Source of the DNA: Bog-473 sp052140165
Lineage (GTDB): Bacteria > Actinomycetota > Acidimicrobiia > Acidimicrobiales > RAAP-2
Assembly (NCBI GenBank): GCA_052140165.1
Contig: JBKQUM010000138.1
Coordinates: forward strand, 4,855 to 68,854
DNA: 64,000 bases
Direction: 5' to 3'
Shown here one piece after another: positions 34,203 through 42,840 of the stretch; position 1 is the first letter of the stretch, and every line of letters begins with the position of its first letter. Below the pieces are notes generated by a model. It saw only the letters and a list, made by a program, of their open reading frames with translations. It had not been told where the DNA came from and did not search any database. The position numbers were made by a program, and so were the translations under genes.

Positions 34203-35239
34203 CTAAGGGCTCAGGATGAAGGCGTGGTAACCAACGCCTGGTTCTGACGAATATGCGGTTCCGACGATTTGATCCTTATTGTTGATCCCGTTGGCCGACA
34301 GAAGTGTCCATTGCGTAGTAGATGGAAGTCTCGTGTTGAGGTCGATCACGGCACCATTCTTGAAAAGTGCTGCATGGTAGACGCCCGATGGAAGATCAAT
34401 TTGTCCGACAACCCAATCTTTGCGATTGATAGCGGAGGCTTGGCCGTCGCCGGCCTCGTTGGGTTCGAGGTCGATCGCATGACCGTATTCAAACATCATG
34501 GCGTGGAAGGGACCCGACGCGGTGAAGCCCCACCCGACGGCCACTCCCGCTTTGTTCACGGCGAGAGCAATCGTATTGACGATGCCCGAGCTGTTGTTGT
34601 CAATTGGAGTGGCGGTGCCACCGGCAAAGCTCACTGCATGGTTGACGCCATTTTCGACTGTGTATCCGACGACATCACCAGAGCCGTTGACGCCAAATGC
34701 TGCACCATCTTGCCCGGGATCGAGATCCACGACCGCACCGTTCTCGAAGGCGACCGGACTGGCGGAACCGAACGGTAGCTCCGAAGAGCCTGAATAACCG
34801 ACGATAAAGCCGTTGCGGTTGATCGCGAGGGCGGCGCTGTCAGGATCGCCCGGCAAGGCTCCCAAGTAGGTAGTGGTCCCAGCGTCGAAGAGCGCCGCTT
34901 CTGTGGTGTCGCTCGATGTCGCAACGTCACCGACGACCTCGTCAGTAGCGTTCAAGGCTTGCGCGGTCGTAGCCCTGTAGTGACGCTACTGGTAGGTGTT
35001 AAGTCGGTAAGCTGTCCTGCCTTCCACAAGCAGGCGTGGGTCACTGTCACGCCAGGTGGCTCTGTCGTGCAAGCCACTGCGCCACTTCTATTGATGCCGT
35101 ACTCGTTGCCAGTGGGCAAGATCGTGAGTGTCCAGTGCTCGCCGGCGGCAGTTGCGGTCGCGGTACTCGGTGAACCGTTGACGGCCAACGTCCAGACCAA
35201 CACCAACGCGCCGGCTGCCAGTGTCGAGACCCACCTCAT
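34203..35239 (-). pseudogene. secreted HAF-repeat protein gene with a frameshift
   Basis: The N-terminal frame starts at ATG 35239, behind GGAAGG, with a signal peptide (RWVSTLAAGALVLVW...AVNGSP). It runs to TGA near 34961. The second frame continues to 34203 with repeated units of the HAF/extracellular-repeat kind: ALAINRNGFIVGYS, FGVNGSGDVVGYT, ALAVNKAGVAVGWG, ASAINRKDWVVGQI and GINNKDQIVGTA. The two frames join in the sense around 34965-34980, where one step back would restore a continuous repeat. Either the gene is broken or a base was miscalled. Function of such proteins is unknown; they are exported. GC is lower than in neighbouring genes. Confidence 0.7.
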
Positions 35240-35266
35240 TGAGAATCCTTCCAACGTGACTTGGGG

Positions 35267-35291
35267 GAGATGGGCGAGATGGGCGAGATGG
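35267..35291. repeat. 9-bp tandem repeat in HAF gene leader
   Basis: GAGATGGGC occurs twice in tandem, followed by a partial third copy GAGATGG, immediately upstream of the HAF-repeat gene. It is short and could have arisen by slippage. No function is evident. Confidence 0.5.
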
Positions 35292-35408
35292 TACTACGGC
35301 GTCCGCTTTGACGATCTTCGCAAAGGTGCTCTCGTTGCTTAAATTTAACGTGTCTGTTCACGAAGTGATCACGTAATTATGTGTTGCTTCGTTAGGCCTT
35401 GGTATCCA

Positions 35409-36215
35409 TTAGCGGCCAGCGAGTCGATATATCCCCAAGGTGCGTACAGGGCGAAGGTCAGGAAGTGGATCGTCGTTCCGGCTTCGGACTCGCCGCACCG
35501 CCCCCCGACGCCTCCTCCCCCGCTGCCGCGGCTCCCTCCAACTGACGTCGGAGTGCCCTCGCCTTCGGGTCATCGGCGTCAATCTCCCCGGCGTCAATCG
35601 CGGCCAGGAGATTGCGGAGAGCCCGGGCCGCTTCTGCAACCGTCGAGCGGGTTGGAGGTCGCGCCACGCGTCCATAGTGGCGCGCGCGGCGCTGCCTAGC
35701 TCGCACCTTGAGGGCCTGACCGCGATCCGCTTCAGCCGCATGCCGGTGTCGATGAAGAGGCGTAGGACTGCCTCGTCTCGGACGTTGTCGAAGTCCTTGC
35801 CCCTGCACGCCGCCAGGAGTCGTTTGACCTCTTCGACCCCGAGGACCGGCACCGGGACCTCGGGCACGGTCGGCGGCTTCATCCGCGCCATAGGCGAGAC
35901 GGGGATCTCGCCATCCTCCTCCAGCCACTTGAAGAGGGCCACAAGGGCTCGGTAGCGGTTGTTGGCCGTCGCAGCCGACCGAGTATCCACGAGCCGCCCT
36001 ACGAACGCCTCAACGTGCTCTCGTCGGATGTTGAGGACGAGAGTGGGCATACCGCTCTCAGCCAAGAAGGCCAGTAGCTGACGCGCTGCCTCCATGTAGG
36101 TGGCGATGGTCTTGTCGGTCTTGTTCGCCGCCTTGAGCGAGCGCCGCCAACTGTCGATCAACGTCGAGAGGTCACCTACGCTCTCAGCGGTGACTGGAGT
36201 CGCCAGAATCGCCAC
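35409..36215 (-). pseudogene. tyrosine recombinase/integrase remnant
   Basis: Residues 1-162 match a phage-type tyrosine recombinase: an N-terminal SAM-like core-binding domain (SWRRSLKAANKTDKTIATY, NNRYRALVALFKWLEEDGEI) and the start of the catalytic domain with arginine I in DTGMR (Arg160). After about base 35732 homology stops. The remaining frame is Arg-rich, out-of-frame-looking sequence with no HxxR box, no second histidine and no nucleophilic tyrosine. The enzyme cannot recombine as encoded. It lies 105 bp from tRNA-Pro, consistent with a former island integrase. Confidence 0.75.
35458..35667 (-). CDS. small hypothetical protein or gene remnant overlapping the integrase tail
   Basis: In a frame different from the integrase remnant, GTG 35667 to TGA 35458 encodes 69 residues with a sensible helical, acidic/basic pattern: ALRNLLAAIDAGEIDADD, then KARALRRQLEGA, then a Gly/Ala-rich tail. 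The codon positions follow the genome's GC bias better than the integrase tail does. It may be the 3' end of a gene whose 5' part was lost when it was joined to the integrase, or a genuine small gene. No ribosome site is evident and I do not recognise a family. Confidence 0.4.
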   Translation of the reverse strand: MARPPTRSTVAEAARALRNLLAAIDAGEIDADDPKARALRRQLEGAAAAGEEASGGGAASPKPERRSTS

Positions 36216-36319
36216 AGTGTGTGCCTTTCAGGTGTGCGAGTTATCCGCTGAAGGAGCGTTATCCTAAGGGCGCGAAGTGACAGACATGTTCAACTAGCCA
36301 GTTCAGAGCATTTTTTTTC

Positions 36320-36393
36320 CGGGATGTAGCGCAGCTTGGCAGCGCGCCTGCTTTGGGAGCAGGAGGTCCGGGGTTCAAATCCCCGCATCCCGA
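36320..36393 (+). tRNA. tRNA-Pro(TGG)
   Basis: Complete cloverleaf: acceptor CGGGATG/CATCCCG, D arm GCGC/GCGC, anticodon stem CCTGC/GCAGG around loop TTTGGGA (anticodon TGG), T arm CGGGG-TTCAAAT-CCCCG, discriminator A. CCA is not encoded. An eight-T run lies just upstream. It borders the integrase remnant. Confidence 0.97.
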
Positions 36394-36441
36394 CAAAACG
36401 GAACGGAACCTGGGCCCGTCGACCTGGACAAGAATGCGGCG

Positions 36442-38094
36442 ATGGCCGACACCGGGGTGGGACGACGGGCGGGCAGCGGCATCGTCCTGCTGACCCTGGC
36501 GTCGGCGCAGTTCCTCATGACGCTCGACAGCTCGGTCATGAACGTCTCCATCGCGACGGTCGCGAAGGACGTCGGCACGACGGTCACGGGAATTCAGCTT
36601 GCGATCACGCTCTACACGCTCGTCATGGCCGCGTTCATGATCACGGGCGGCAAGATCGGCCAGATCCTCGGACGCAAGCGGGCCTTCATGATCGGGTGCG
36701 TCATTTACGGGGTGGGCTCCGCCATCACCTCCATCGCGGGCTCACTGCCGATCCTGCTGCTCGGATGGTCGATCCTCGAGGGGCTCGGGGCCGTGCTGAT
36801 CATGCCCTCGGTCGTCGCACTCGTCGCGACGAACTTCGGACGCTCCGAGCGGCCGCGCGCCTACGGCCTGGTGGCATCGGCGGGAGCGATCGCAGTGGCG
36901 GTCGGGCCACTGCTCGGCGGCTTGCTGACGACGTATGCCAGCTGGCGCTGGGTCTTCGTGGGCGAGGTCGTCATCGTGCTCGGCATCCTCGCCCTGAGCC
37001 GGCGCATGGCCGATTCCCCGGCCGTTCCCGGCACGCGGCTCGACCCGATGGGAACACTCCTCTCGGCTGCCGGCCTCGGCCTGATCGTCTTCGGCATCAT
37101 CCGCGCCGGCACGTGGGGATTCGTGCAGCCGAAGCCCGAGGCGCCCCAGTGGTTGGGCACGTCGCCGGTGATCTGGCTCATGCTCGGGGGCGCGGGCGTC
37201 CTGGCGCTGTTCGTGCTGTGGGAGAACAGGCAGTTGCGACGCGACGGTCCCGTCCTGGTCGACCCCCGGATGCTGCGCGTGCTGCAGCTCCGGGCCGGCC
37301 TCACGTCCTTCTTCTTCCAGTTCCTGCTCCAGGCCGGCCTGTTCTTCGTCCTGCCGCTGTTCCTCTCGGTGGCGCTCGGGCTCTCGGCCGTGGCGACCGG
37401 CGTCCGCCTCCTCCCCCTGTCGGTCACCCTCCTGGCTGCCGCGGTCGGTGTGCCCCGGCTCTTCCCCCACGCGTCGCCCCGGCGCGTCGTGCGCGTCGGG
37501 TTCGGCCTGCTCCTTCTCGGCATCGTCGTGCTGCTCGTCGCTCTCGACCAGGGTGCGGGTCCCGAGGTGGTCACCTGGCCGCTGCTGCTGGCCGGGCTCG
37601 GCATCGGGAGCCTGGCGTCGCAACTCGGTGCCATCACGGTGTCGTCGGTGCCCGACGAGCAGAGCGGCGACGTGGGCGGGATCCAGAACACGGTGACGAA
37701 CCTCGGCGCCTCCATCGGCACCGCACTGGCCGGCGCCGTGCTGATCTCCGTCCTCACCACCACCTTCCTCGGCTCGGTGGCGAGCAACGCCGCCATCCCC
37801 AAGGAGCTGTCCTCCCAGGCGCAGGTGCAGCTGTCGGCCGGGGTCCCCTTCGTGAGCGACGCCGATCTCAGCGCGGCGTTGCATGAGGCCGGGGTGCCGC
37901 CCGCGGCGGCACAGGCGGTCGTGGACGAGAACGAGAAGAGCCGCATCAACGGCCTGCGCGCTGCGCTGGCCGTGCTGGCGCTGCTGGCCCTCGTCGCCCT
38001 GGCGACGACGGGCCGGCTGCCCGACGCCCCGCTCCGCGGCGAGGGGGCGCCGAGTGGCGTCTCTGCGCGCGGGTCCCCGGACGGCGAGGTGTAG
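36442..38094 (+). CDS. DHA2-family MFS drug/solute exporter
   Basis: 550 residues with about 14 hydrophobic helices, the DHA2 (14-TM) layout of EmrB/QacA proton antiporters. Motif D1-like LDSSVMNVSIATV lies in helix 1, motif A-like GGKIGQILGRKRAF after helix 2, and motif C-like GPLLGGLL in helix 5. The C-terminal part carries an extracytoplasmic loop near residues 445-495 and a charged tail. It starts 48 bp after tRNA-Pro and stands alone. No TetR or MarR regulator is adjacent. Substrate unknown. Confidence 0.88.
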   Translation: MADTGVGRRAGSGIVLLTLASAQFLMTLDSSVMNVSIATVAKDVGTTVTGIQLAITLYTLVMAAFMITGGKIGQILGRKRAFMIGCVIYGVGSAITSIAGSLPILLLGWSILEGLGAVLIMPSVVALVATNFGRSERPRAYGLVASAGAIAVAVGPLLGGLLTTYASWRWVFVGEVVIVLGILALSRRMADSPAVPGTRLDPMGTLLSAAGLGLIVFGIIRAGTWGFVQPKPEAPQWLGTSPVIWLMLGGAGVLALFVLWENRQLRRDGPVLVDPRMLRVLQLRAGLTSFFFQFLLQAGLFFVLPLFLSVALGLSAVATGVRLLPLSVTLLAAAVGVPRLFPHASPRRVVRVGFGLLLLGIVVLLVALDQGAGPEVVTWPLLLAGLGIGSLASQLGAITVSSVPDEQSGDVGGIQNTVTNLGASIGTALAGAVLISVLTTTFLGSVASNAAIPKELSSQAQVQLSAGVPFVSDADLSAALHEAGVPPAAAQAVVDENEKSRINGLRAALAVLALLALVALATTGRLPDAPLRGEGAPSGVSARGSPDGEV

Positions 38095-38109
38095 GAACCG
38101 GCGGCGCGC

Positions 38110-38511
38110 TCAGGCCCGCCGGAGGGTGATGCTGCACCAGGCGCGCTTCCGGCACGAGGGACAGGTCATGCGACGATCGAACTTCCCCCGGGGCAGCCAC
38201 ACGCCCAGGGGGAACTGGAAGATCAGGAGGTCCAGCACGCCCACGTGCGAGGTCTGGCGGCACCGCTGGCACTCCACCGTGAACACACCGCGCTCGTCGA
38301 GCGGGTTCCCCGACGTGGAGGCCAGGCTGTCGGACTCGGGGCGGGCACCCGAGTAGAGGGCGCGTTTGCCGACGGGCAGGGCGAGGGTCGTCCTCGAGGA
38401 GCCACGGACCGCCGGGCTCCCGGGCTCCGCCGCCGACGGCACCCAGAACAGGGCGCGCTTGCCGAGCGGATCCGGAGAGCGCTCGCTCCGCGGCCCGGCC
38501 ACGTCAGGCAC
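38110..38511 (-). CDS. zinc-ribbon protein coupled to orphan ParA
   Basis: 133 residues. The N-terminal half contains the same short motif twice, LGKRALFW (about 16-23) and VGKRALYS (about 47-54), separated by Pro/Ser-rich sequence. The C-terminal half is a zinc ribbon with Cys81/Cys84 (CQRC) and CPSC...RAWC near the end. GTG start 38511 overlaps the parA stop by 8 bases, so the two are co-translated. I do not recognise a named family. The duplicated motif may be a short binding peptide and the ribbon a nucleic-acid or protein contact. It is convergent with the MFS gene, with a CCGGCGG/CCGCCGG stem (38098-38122) at the junction. Confidence 0.65.
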   Translation of the reverse strand: MPDVAGPRSERSPDPLGKRALFWVPSAAEPGSPAVRGSSRTTLALPVGKRALYSGARPESDSLASTSGNPLDERGVFTVECQRCRQTSHVGVLDLLIFQFPLGVWLPRGKFDRRMTCPSCRKRAWCSITLRRA

Positions 38512-39277
38512 TCTGCATGGCGTCGTACACGCAGGTGGAGATCGTCCGGTACGCGATCGCTCCCGGCGACAGCGGCGCGTGCTGCAGGACCGACTGCCCG
38601 AGCCCCGGCGCCTCGGCGAAGCGCACCGACTTCGGGACGGGTGGCAGGAACATCGGGAGGCCGTAGCGCTCCTCCACCTCGGACAGGACCTGGCGGGAGT
38701 GCGTCGTGCGGCTGTCGAACATGGTGGGGATCACCCCGAGCACGCGCAGCTTCTCGTTGGCGAACTGGCGCACGTCCTCGATCGTCTCGAGCAACTGGCC
38801 GACGCCGCGGTGGCTGAGCGCCTCGCACTGCAGCGGAACGATCACCGCCTCCGCCGCCGTCAGTCCGTTGATGGTGAGCACCCCCAGCGACGGTGGGCAG
38901 TCGATCAGCACGACGTCGTAGCGGTCCAGGACCGGTTCCAACGCCCGGGCGAGGACGTGCTCGCGGCCGGTGCGGCTCAAGAGGTGCACCTCGGCGCCGG
39001 CCAGGTCGATGGTGGCCGGCACGAGGTACAGCCCGGGGACGCCGGGGACGGCCTTGACGACCTCGGCCAGGCGGGACCGGCGCACCAGCACGTCGTGCAG
39101 AGACGAGTCCAGCTCGTCCGGATCGAAGCCGAGGGAGAAGGTCAGGCACGCCTGAGGATCGAGGTCGACCACGAGCACCTGGTGCCCCTGCTGGGCCAGC
39201 GCCACACCGAGGGACTGCACCGTCGTCGTCTTGGCCACGCCGCCCTTCTGATTGGCGACGGCGATGACCTTGACCAT
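38504..39277 (-). CDS. ParA/Soj-type ATPase, no ParB nearby
   Basis: 257 residues. The deviant Walker A is KGGVAKTTT (residues 11-19), with Walker A' DLDPQACLT, Walker B DVVLIDCPPSLG and the PLQCEALSHRGVGQLLETI region of chromosomal-type ParA proteins. It has no N-terminal DNA-binding domain. No parB or parS-like repeat is adjacent, and it is not near oriC markers. It may be an orphan positioning ATPase rather than the main segregation ParA. It is coupled to the downstream zinc-ribbon gene. Confidence 0.88.
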   Translation of the reverse strand: MVKVIAVANQKGGVAKTTTVQSLGVALAQQGHQVLVVDLDPQACLTFSLGFDPDELDSSLHDVLVRRSRLAEVVKAVPGVPGLYLVPATIDLAGAEVHLLSRTGREHVLARALEPVLDRYDVVLIDCPPSLGVLTINGLTAAEAVIVPLQCEALSHRGVGQLLETIEDVRQFANEKLRVLGVIPTMFDSRTTHSRQVLSEVEERYGLPMFLPPVPKSVRFAEAPGLGQSVLQHAPLSPGAIAYRTISTCVYDAMQSA

Positions 39278-39361
39278 CGCCAGAGTCTAGGACCGATGCC
39301 CACGCCGTTCTCCTGGGCCACGGAAGGCGAGGAGATGCACCGACGGGTGCAGGGTCCTCTC

Positions 39362-40552
39362 CTATGAATGGAAGGCGGACTCCTCCTGGGACACGTCGGC
39401 GATCAGGTTGCCGAGCGCCAGGTTGACGTCCGAAAGGTGGTAGCCCCAGCTGGGGCCGAGCGCCGGCGAGTTCTTCACCGTGGGCCGCGGATCGCCGGGC
39501 ACCGACGTCGTCGTGACCTGGAGCCACGATGCCCCGTCGCTCTGCTCGCACTCCGCCGTGTACAGACCCGGGAACGCCACCCACGGCGTCGACACCTTCA
39601 GATGGCGCACCTTGGCCGTCACCCGGGGGAACAGCGGGCTCAAACCGCCCGCCTGGGCCGAGAACGTCACCGGGTTGACGCAGGCCACCTGCCGGCCCGC
39701 CTTGGCATGCTGCTCCGACTGCAGGCTGACGCCTTGACCCGGGCGGCCGAACATGGCATCTGCCGGAGGAGGCGAACCGAAGCTGGAGTAGGCGACGACG
39801 CATCCGGTCTGCACGGCGGCCCGGCAGGTGGGGATGTGCTGGAAGCTGCCGCCGACGTCGCGACCTTCCGGCACCTGCACGTTGCCCCCCAGGATGATGG
39901 CGGACACCATCTGCTTGCGCAGGGTCGCCGACGGGTCGACCTGCGCGCGCAGCAGCTCGATCAGCATGGCGGCGCCCTGCGAGTGCCCGATGAACACGAT
40001 GGGCTTGCCGTCGTCGTCGTGGGCCAGGAAGTCCTTCCACGCCGACAGCACGCTGTCGTAGGCGGTGGCGATGACGGCGGGGCGGAACGCCGCGCCGTCC
40101 TTCAGCGCGCCCTCGGTCTCCTGGCGGTACATGGGCGCCCAGACGTTGCAGACCTGAGAGAACTGCGAGGCCTGCGCCACCGCGGCGTCGATCTCGGGCG
40201 GCTGAATCGCCAGGTTGGCGTTGTCCCCCGGCTCTTCCGAGGACGTGGGGTACACGTAGAAGCAGTCGAACTGCCGCGCGGTCGGTGTCGGCGACGGAGT
40301 GGAGACGCTCGTCGTGCCCTGTGCCGTGACCGTCGTCGTGGCAGGGTCGTAGGCGCACGGGTCGCTCGGCTGGCCTGGCTCGCACAGCCAGACCGTGGTG
40401 GATGCGGCGCCGGTCGCCCGTACCGCCGCTGCCGCGCCGGGCGCCGAACCCATGACCGGCACCAGCACGCCGAGGAGGCCCGCGGCGGCGGCCAGGGCCG
40501 GGGACAATGCTCGGCGTCGCTGCCCGGTGCGCGCGTGCGTCAGCGTGGCCAT
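39362..40552 (-). CDS. secreted DUF3089-family alpha/beta hydrolase
   Basis: 396 residues from ATG 40552. A basic N-terminus and a hydrophobic stretch (residues about 17-43) ending in an Ala-rich region form a signal peptide. The mature part has the DUF3089 features FDCFYVYPTS near the N-terminus and the nucleophile motif IGHSQGAAML, then CVNPVTF. DUF3089 proteins are predicted lipase/esterase-like enzymes of actinobacteria and proteobacteria with uncertain substrates. An open frame runs on upstream past 42000, but it lacks homology and overlaps the opposite-strand MFS gene. The 240-bp gap to that gene presumably holds two divergent promoters. Confidence 0.85.
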   Translation of the reverse strand: MATLTHARTGQRRRALSPALAAAAGLLGVLVPVMGSAPGAAAAVRATGAASTTVWLCEPGQPSDPCAYDPATTTVTAQGTTSVSTPSPTPTARQFDCFYVYPTSSEEPGDNANLAIQPPEIDAAVAQASQFSQVCNVWAPMYRQETEGALKDGAAFRPAVIATAYDSVLSAWKDFLAHDDDGKPIVFIGHSQGAAMLIELLRAQVDPSATLRKQMVSAIILGGNVQVPEGRDVGGSFQHIPTCRAAVQTGCVVAYSSFGSPPPADAMFGRPGQGVSLQSEQHAKAGRQVACVNPVTFSAQAGGLSPLFPRVTAKVRHLKVSTPWVAFPGLYTAECEQSDGASWLQVTTTSVPGDPRPTVKNSPALGPSWGYHLSDVNLALGNLIADVSQEESAFHS

Positions 40553-40792
40553 CTTTAGCGTCCTCCCGGGCTCCGAGGGCTCGCGTGCCCGAATTCCGCC
40601 GGTCAGGCTAGGGGGTGGGGCTCCAGCCGTGTGGGCACCGCCCGCCGTCACGGCGTGCAGCCTGCGCCGGACCCCCGGACAGAGACGTGCGGCCGAGCGC
40701 ATAGGGTCGAGCGGAGCCCGTACGACAGTGCCGTCCTCTCGCGGGTGACGACACACGGCCGGCACCAGGAAGCATCGAGCAGGAAGAGCGAC

Positions 40793-42271
40793 GTGGCAGT
40801 TGTCCGGATGAACCAGAAGATCGTGGTCGGCACCGTCTTCGTGTCCGCCATGTTCATGAACATCATGGACATCACGATCGTCAATGTCGCGCTGCCGACG
40901 ATCGGTCGTGACTTCCACATCCCACCGACGGCCGTCGACGGGGTCGTCATCGCCTACCTCGTCAGCCTGGCCGTGTTCATTCCCGCGTCGGGATGGCTCG
41001 GTGACCGCTTCGGCGGCAAGCGCGTGCTGCTCACGGCCATCGTCGTCTTCACGGTCGGCTCGGTGCTCTGCGGCCTGGCCCAGAACATGACCGAGCTCGT
41101 GGCCTTCCGGGTCCTGCAGGGCGCGGGCGGCGGCATGATGGCCCCGGTCGGGATGGCCATGCTCTTCCGCGTCTTCCCACCGGCGGAGCGCGTGCGGGCC
41201 GCCAGCATCATGACCGTGGGGACGACGCTCGCCCCGGCCATCGGCCCGGTGCTCGGCGGCTTCCTCGTGACCGACTTCTCCTGGCGATGGGTCTTCTTCG
41301 TGAACTTGCCGATCGGCATCGTCGCCGTGCTCTTCGGTGCGCTGTTCCTGGAACGGACGGGCACGATGGACGCAGGCCGGTTCGACGTCCCGGGGTTCGT
41401 CCTGGGCGGCGCCGGGCTGGGGCTGCTCATGTACGGCGTCTCCGAGGGACCCCTCAAGTCCTGGTCGTCGACCGACGTCATCGTGAGCTGCGTGACCGGC
41501 GCAGCCCTGCTGGGCACCTTCGTCGCGGTGGAGTTGCGCACGACCCGACCCATGGTGGACCTGCGCCTGCTCGAGGAGCGGCTGTTCCGTTCGACCAACG
41601 TGGTCATGTTCCTCGCCGCGGCGGCCTTCCTCGGGATGCTGTACCTCATCCCGCTCTACTTCCAGGACGCACGCGGGCTGACCGCTCTGCAGTCGGGTCT
41701 CTCCACCTTCCCCGAGGCGTTCGGCGTCATGATCGGCGCGCAGTTCGCCAGCCGCCTCATCTACCCCCGCATCGGCCCGCGCCGTCACGTCACCGGGGGC
41801 CTGCTCGGCCTCGCGCTGTGCATGCTGGCACTGACCCAGATCTCGGTGACCACGAACCTGTGGTTCATCCGGGCGCTGATGTTCGGGCTCGGGTTCATGA
41901 TGGCCCAGGTCATGGTCCCCAACCAGGCCGCCTCGTTCGCCATGATCACCGCCGAGTCGATGGGCCGCGCGTCGACCTTCTTCAACACGATGCGCCAGGT
42001 CGGGAGCGCGACGGGGGTGGCGATCCTCTCGACCGTGTTGATCGGAGTGGGGTCGACCCAGGCGAGCGGCGGCTCGACCGCGCCCGACATGACCGCGTAC
42101 CACCTCGCCTTCCTCACGGCGGCGCTGTTCGCACTGGTGGCCGCCGGCTTCTCCCTGACCATCCACGACAGCGACGCGGCCGAGACGATCGTGCGGCGCC
42201 CGCCCCGGCGCACGCTCGCCCGCCCCACACCCCGGACCACGTCTCCCGTCCCCCAGGGCGCCGACGCGTGA
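40793..42271 (+). CDS. DHA2-family MFS transporter
   Basis: 492 residues from GTG 40793, which has AGGAAGAG four bases upstream. An ATG five codons later is an alternative. About 14 membrane helices. Motif D1-like MDITIVNVALPTI and motif A GWLGDRFGGKRVLL are present, as is motif C-like GPVLGGFL after helix 5, all typical of EmrB/QacA multidrug exporters. The stop overlaps the LOG-family gene (GTGA). It is unrelated in sequence detail to the exporter at 36442, apart from shared family motifs. Confidence 0.88.
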   Translation: MAVVRMNQKIVVGTVFVSAMFMNIMDITIVNVALPTIGRDFHIPPTAVDGVVIAYLVSLAVFIPASGWLGDRFGGKRVLLTAIVVFTVGSVLCGLAQNMTELVAFRVLQGAGGGMMAPVGMAMLFRVFPPAERVRAASIMTVGTTLAPAIGPVLGGFLVTDFSWRWVFFVNLPIGIVAVLFGALFLERTGTMDAGRFDVPGFVLGGAGLGLLMYGVSEGPLKSWSSTDVIVSCVTGAALLGTFVAVELRTTRPMVDLRLLEERLFRSTNVVMFLAAAAFLGMLYLIPLYFQDARGLTALQSGLSTFPEAFGVMIGAQFASRLIYPRIGPRRHVTGGLLGLALCMLALTQISVTTNLWFIRALMFGLGFMMAQVMVPNQAASFAMITAESMGRASTFFNTMRQVGSATGVAILSTVLIGVGSTQASGGSTAPDMTAYHLAFLTAALFALVAAGFSLTIHDSDAAETIVRRPPRRTLARPTPRTTSPVPQGADA

Positions 42272-42840
42272 GCGCTCCGCTCAACGTGTGCGTCTTCTGC
42301 GGATCGAGCCCGGGCGCGAGCCCCACCTTCGCCGTGGCGGCCCGACGTCTCGGTGCCGGGCTGGCCGGACGCGGCATCGGGCTCGTCTACGGGGGCGCCT
42401 CGGTGGGCCTCATGGGCGTCGTGGCCGACGCGGCGCTCGCCGCGGGTGGGCGGGCGACGGGCGTGATCACCGAGTCGCTGGCCGGGCACGAGATCGCGCA
42501 CTCGTCGTTGGACGACCTGCACGTGGTGTCGACGATGCACGAGCGCAAGGCGCTCATGGCCGAGCTGTCCGACGCCTTCGTCATGCTGCCGGGTGGGTTC
42601 GGCACCTGCGAGGAGTTCATGGAGTCGGTCACCTGGGCGCAGCTGGGCATCCACGACAAGCGCTGCGGCATCCTCAACGTCGACGGCTTCTTCGACGACC
42701 TCCTGACCTTCCTGGGGCACGCGGTGGCGCAGGGTTTCATCAAGTCCCGCCAGCTCGACGGCCTGGCCATCTCGCACGACGCCGACGAGCTCCTCGACGC
42801 CATCGTGGGCTCGCCGCGCGATCAGGTGGCGGCGCGGTAG
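42268..42840 (+). CDS. LOG-family protein (cytokinin riboside phosphate phosphoribohydrolase-like, TIGR00730)
   Basis: 190 residues from GTG 42268, overlapping the transporter stop. The Rossmann-like fold shows VCVFCGSSPG, the GLVYGGASVGLMG glycine loop and the signature PGGFGTCEEFMESVTWAQLG (PGGxGTxxE). LOG proteins cleave N6-substituted AMP derivatives to free bases, and bacterial members often act on AMP or nucleotide by-products. Coupling to an exporter suggests the released base could be exported, but that is speculative. Confidence 0.93.
   Translation: MSAPLNVCVFCGSSPGASPTFAVAARRLGAGLAGRGIGLVYGGASVGLMGVVADAALAAGGRATGVITESLAGHEIAHSSLDDLHVVSTMHERKALMAELSDAFVMLPGGFGTCEEFMESVTWAQLGIHDKRCGILNVDGFFDDLLTFLGHAVAQGFIKSRQLDGLAISHDADELLDAIVGSPRDQVAAR

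Larger units (their letters stand above)
31723..36319. mobile_element. decayed genomic island beside tRNA-Pro
   Basis: Several signs define this block. A methyltransferase gene is cut off at its left edge. Base composition drops sharply around 31795-31925 and is lower than the flanks across 33570-35410. It contains a hipBA toxin-antitoxin pair, a frameshifted HAF-repeat gene, a gene-poor stretch, and a tyrosine recombinase gene remnant 105 bp from tRNA-Pro. I could not find a direct repeat of the tRNA end at the left boundary, so the att sites and exact limits are unproven. Confidence 0.55.

Noticed and set aside
33699..34247. 182-codon plus-strand frame in the island
   Set aside because: The composition (Ser/Arg/Gly-rich, no pattern of hydrophobic residues) and the overlap with the HAF gene end suggest a chance frame.
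40553..42166. Upstream extension of the DUF3089 gene to 42166
   Set aside because: The extension is antisense to the MFS transporter and low in complexity. The signal peptide starts at ATG 40552.
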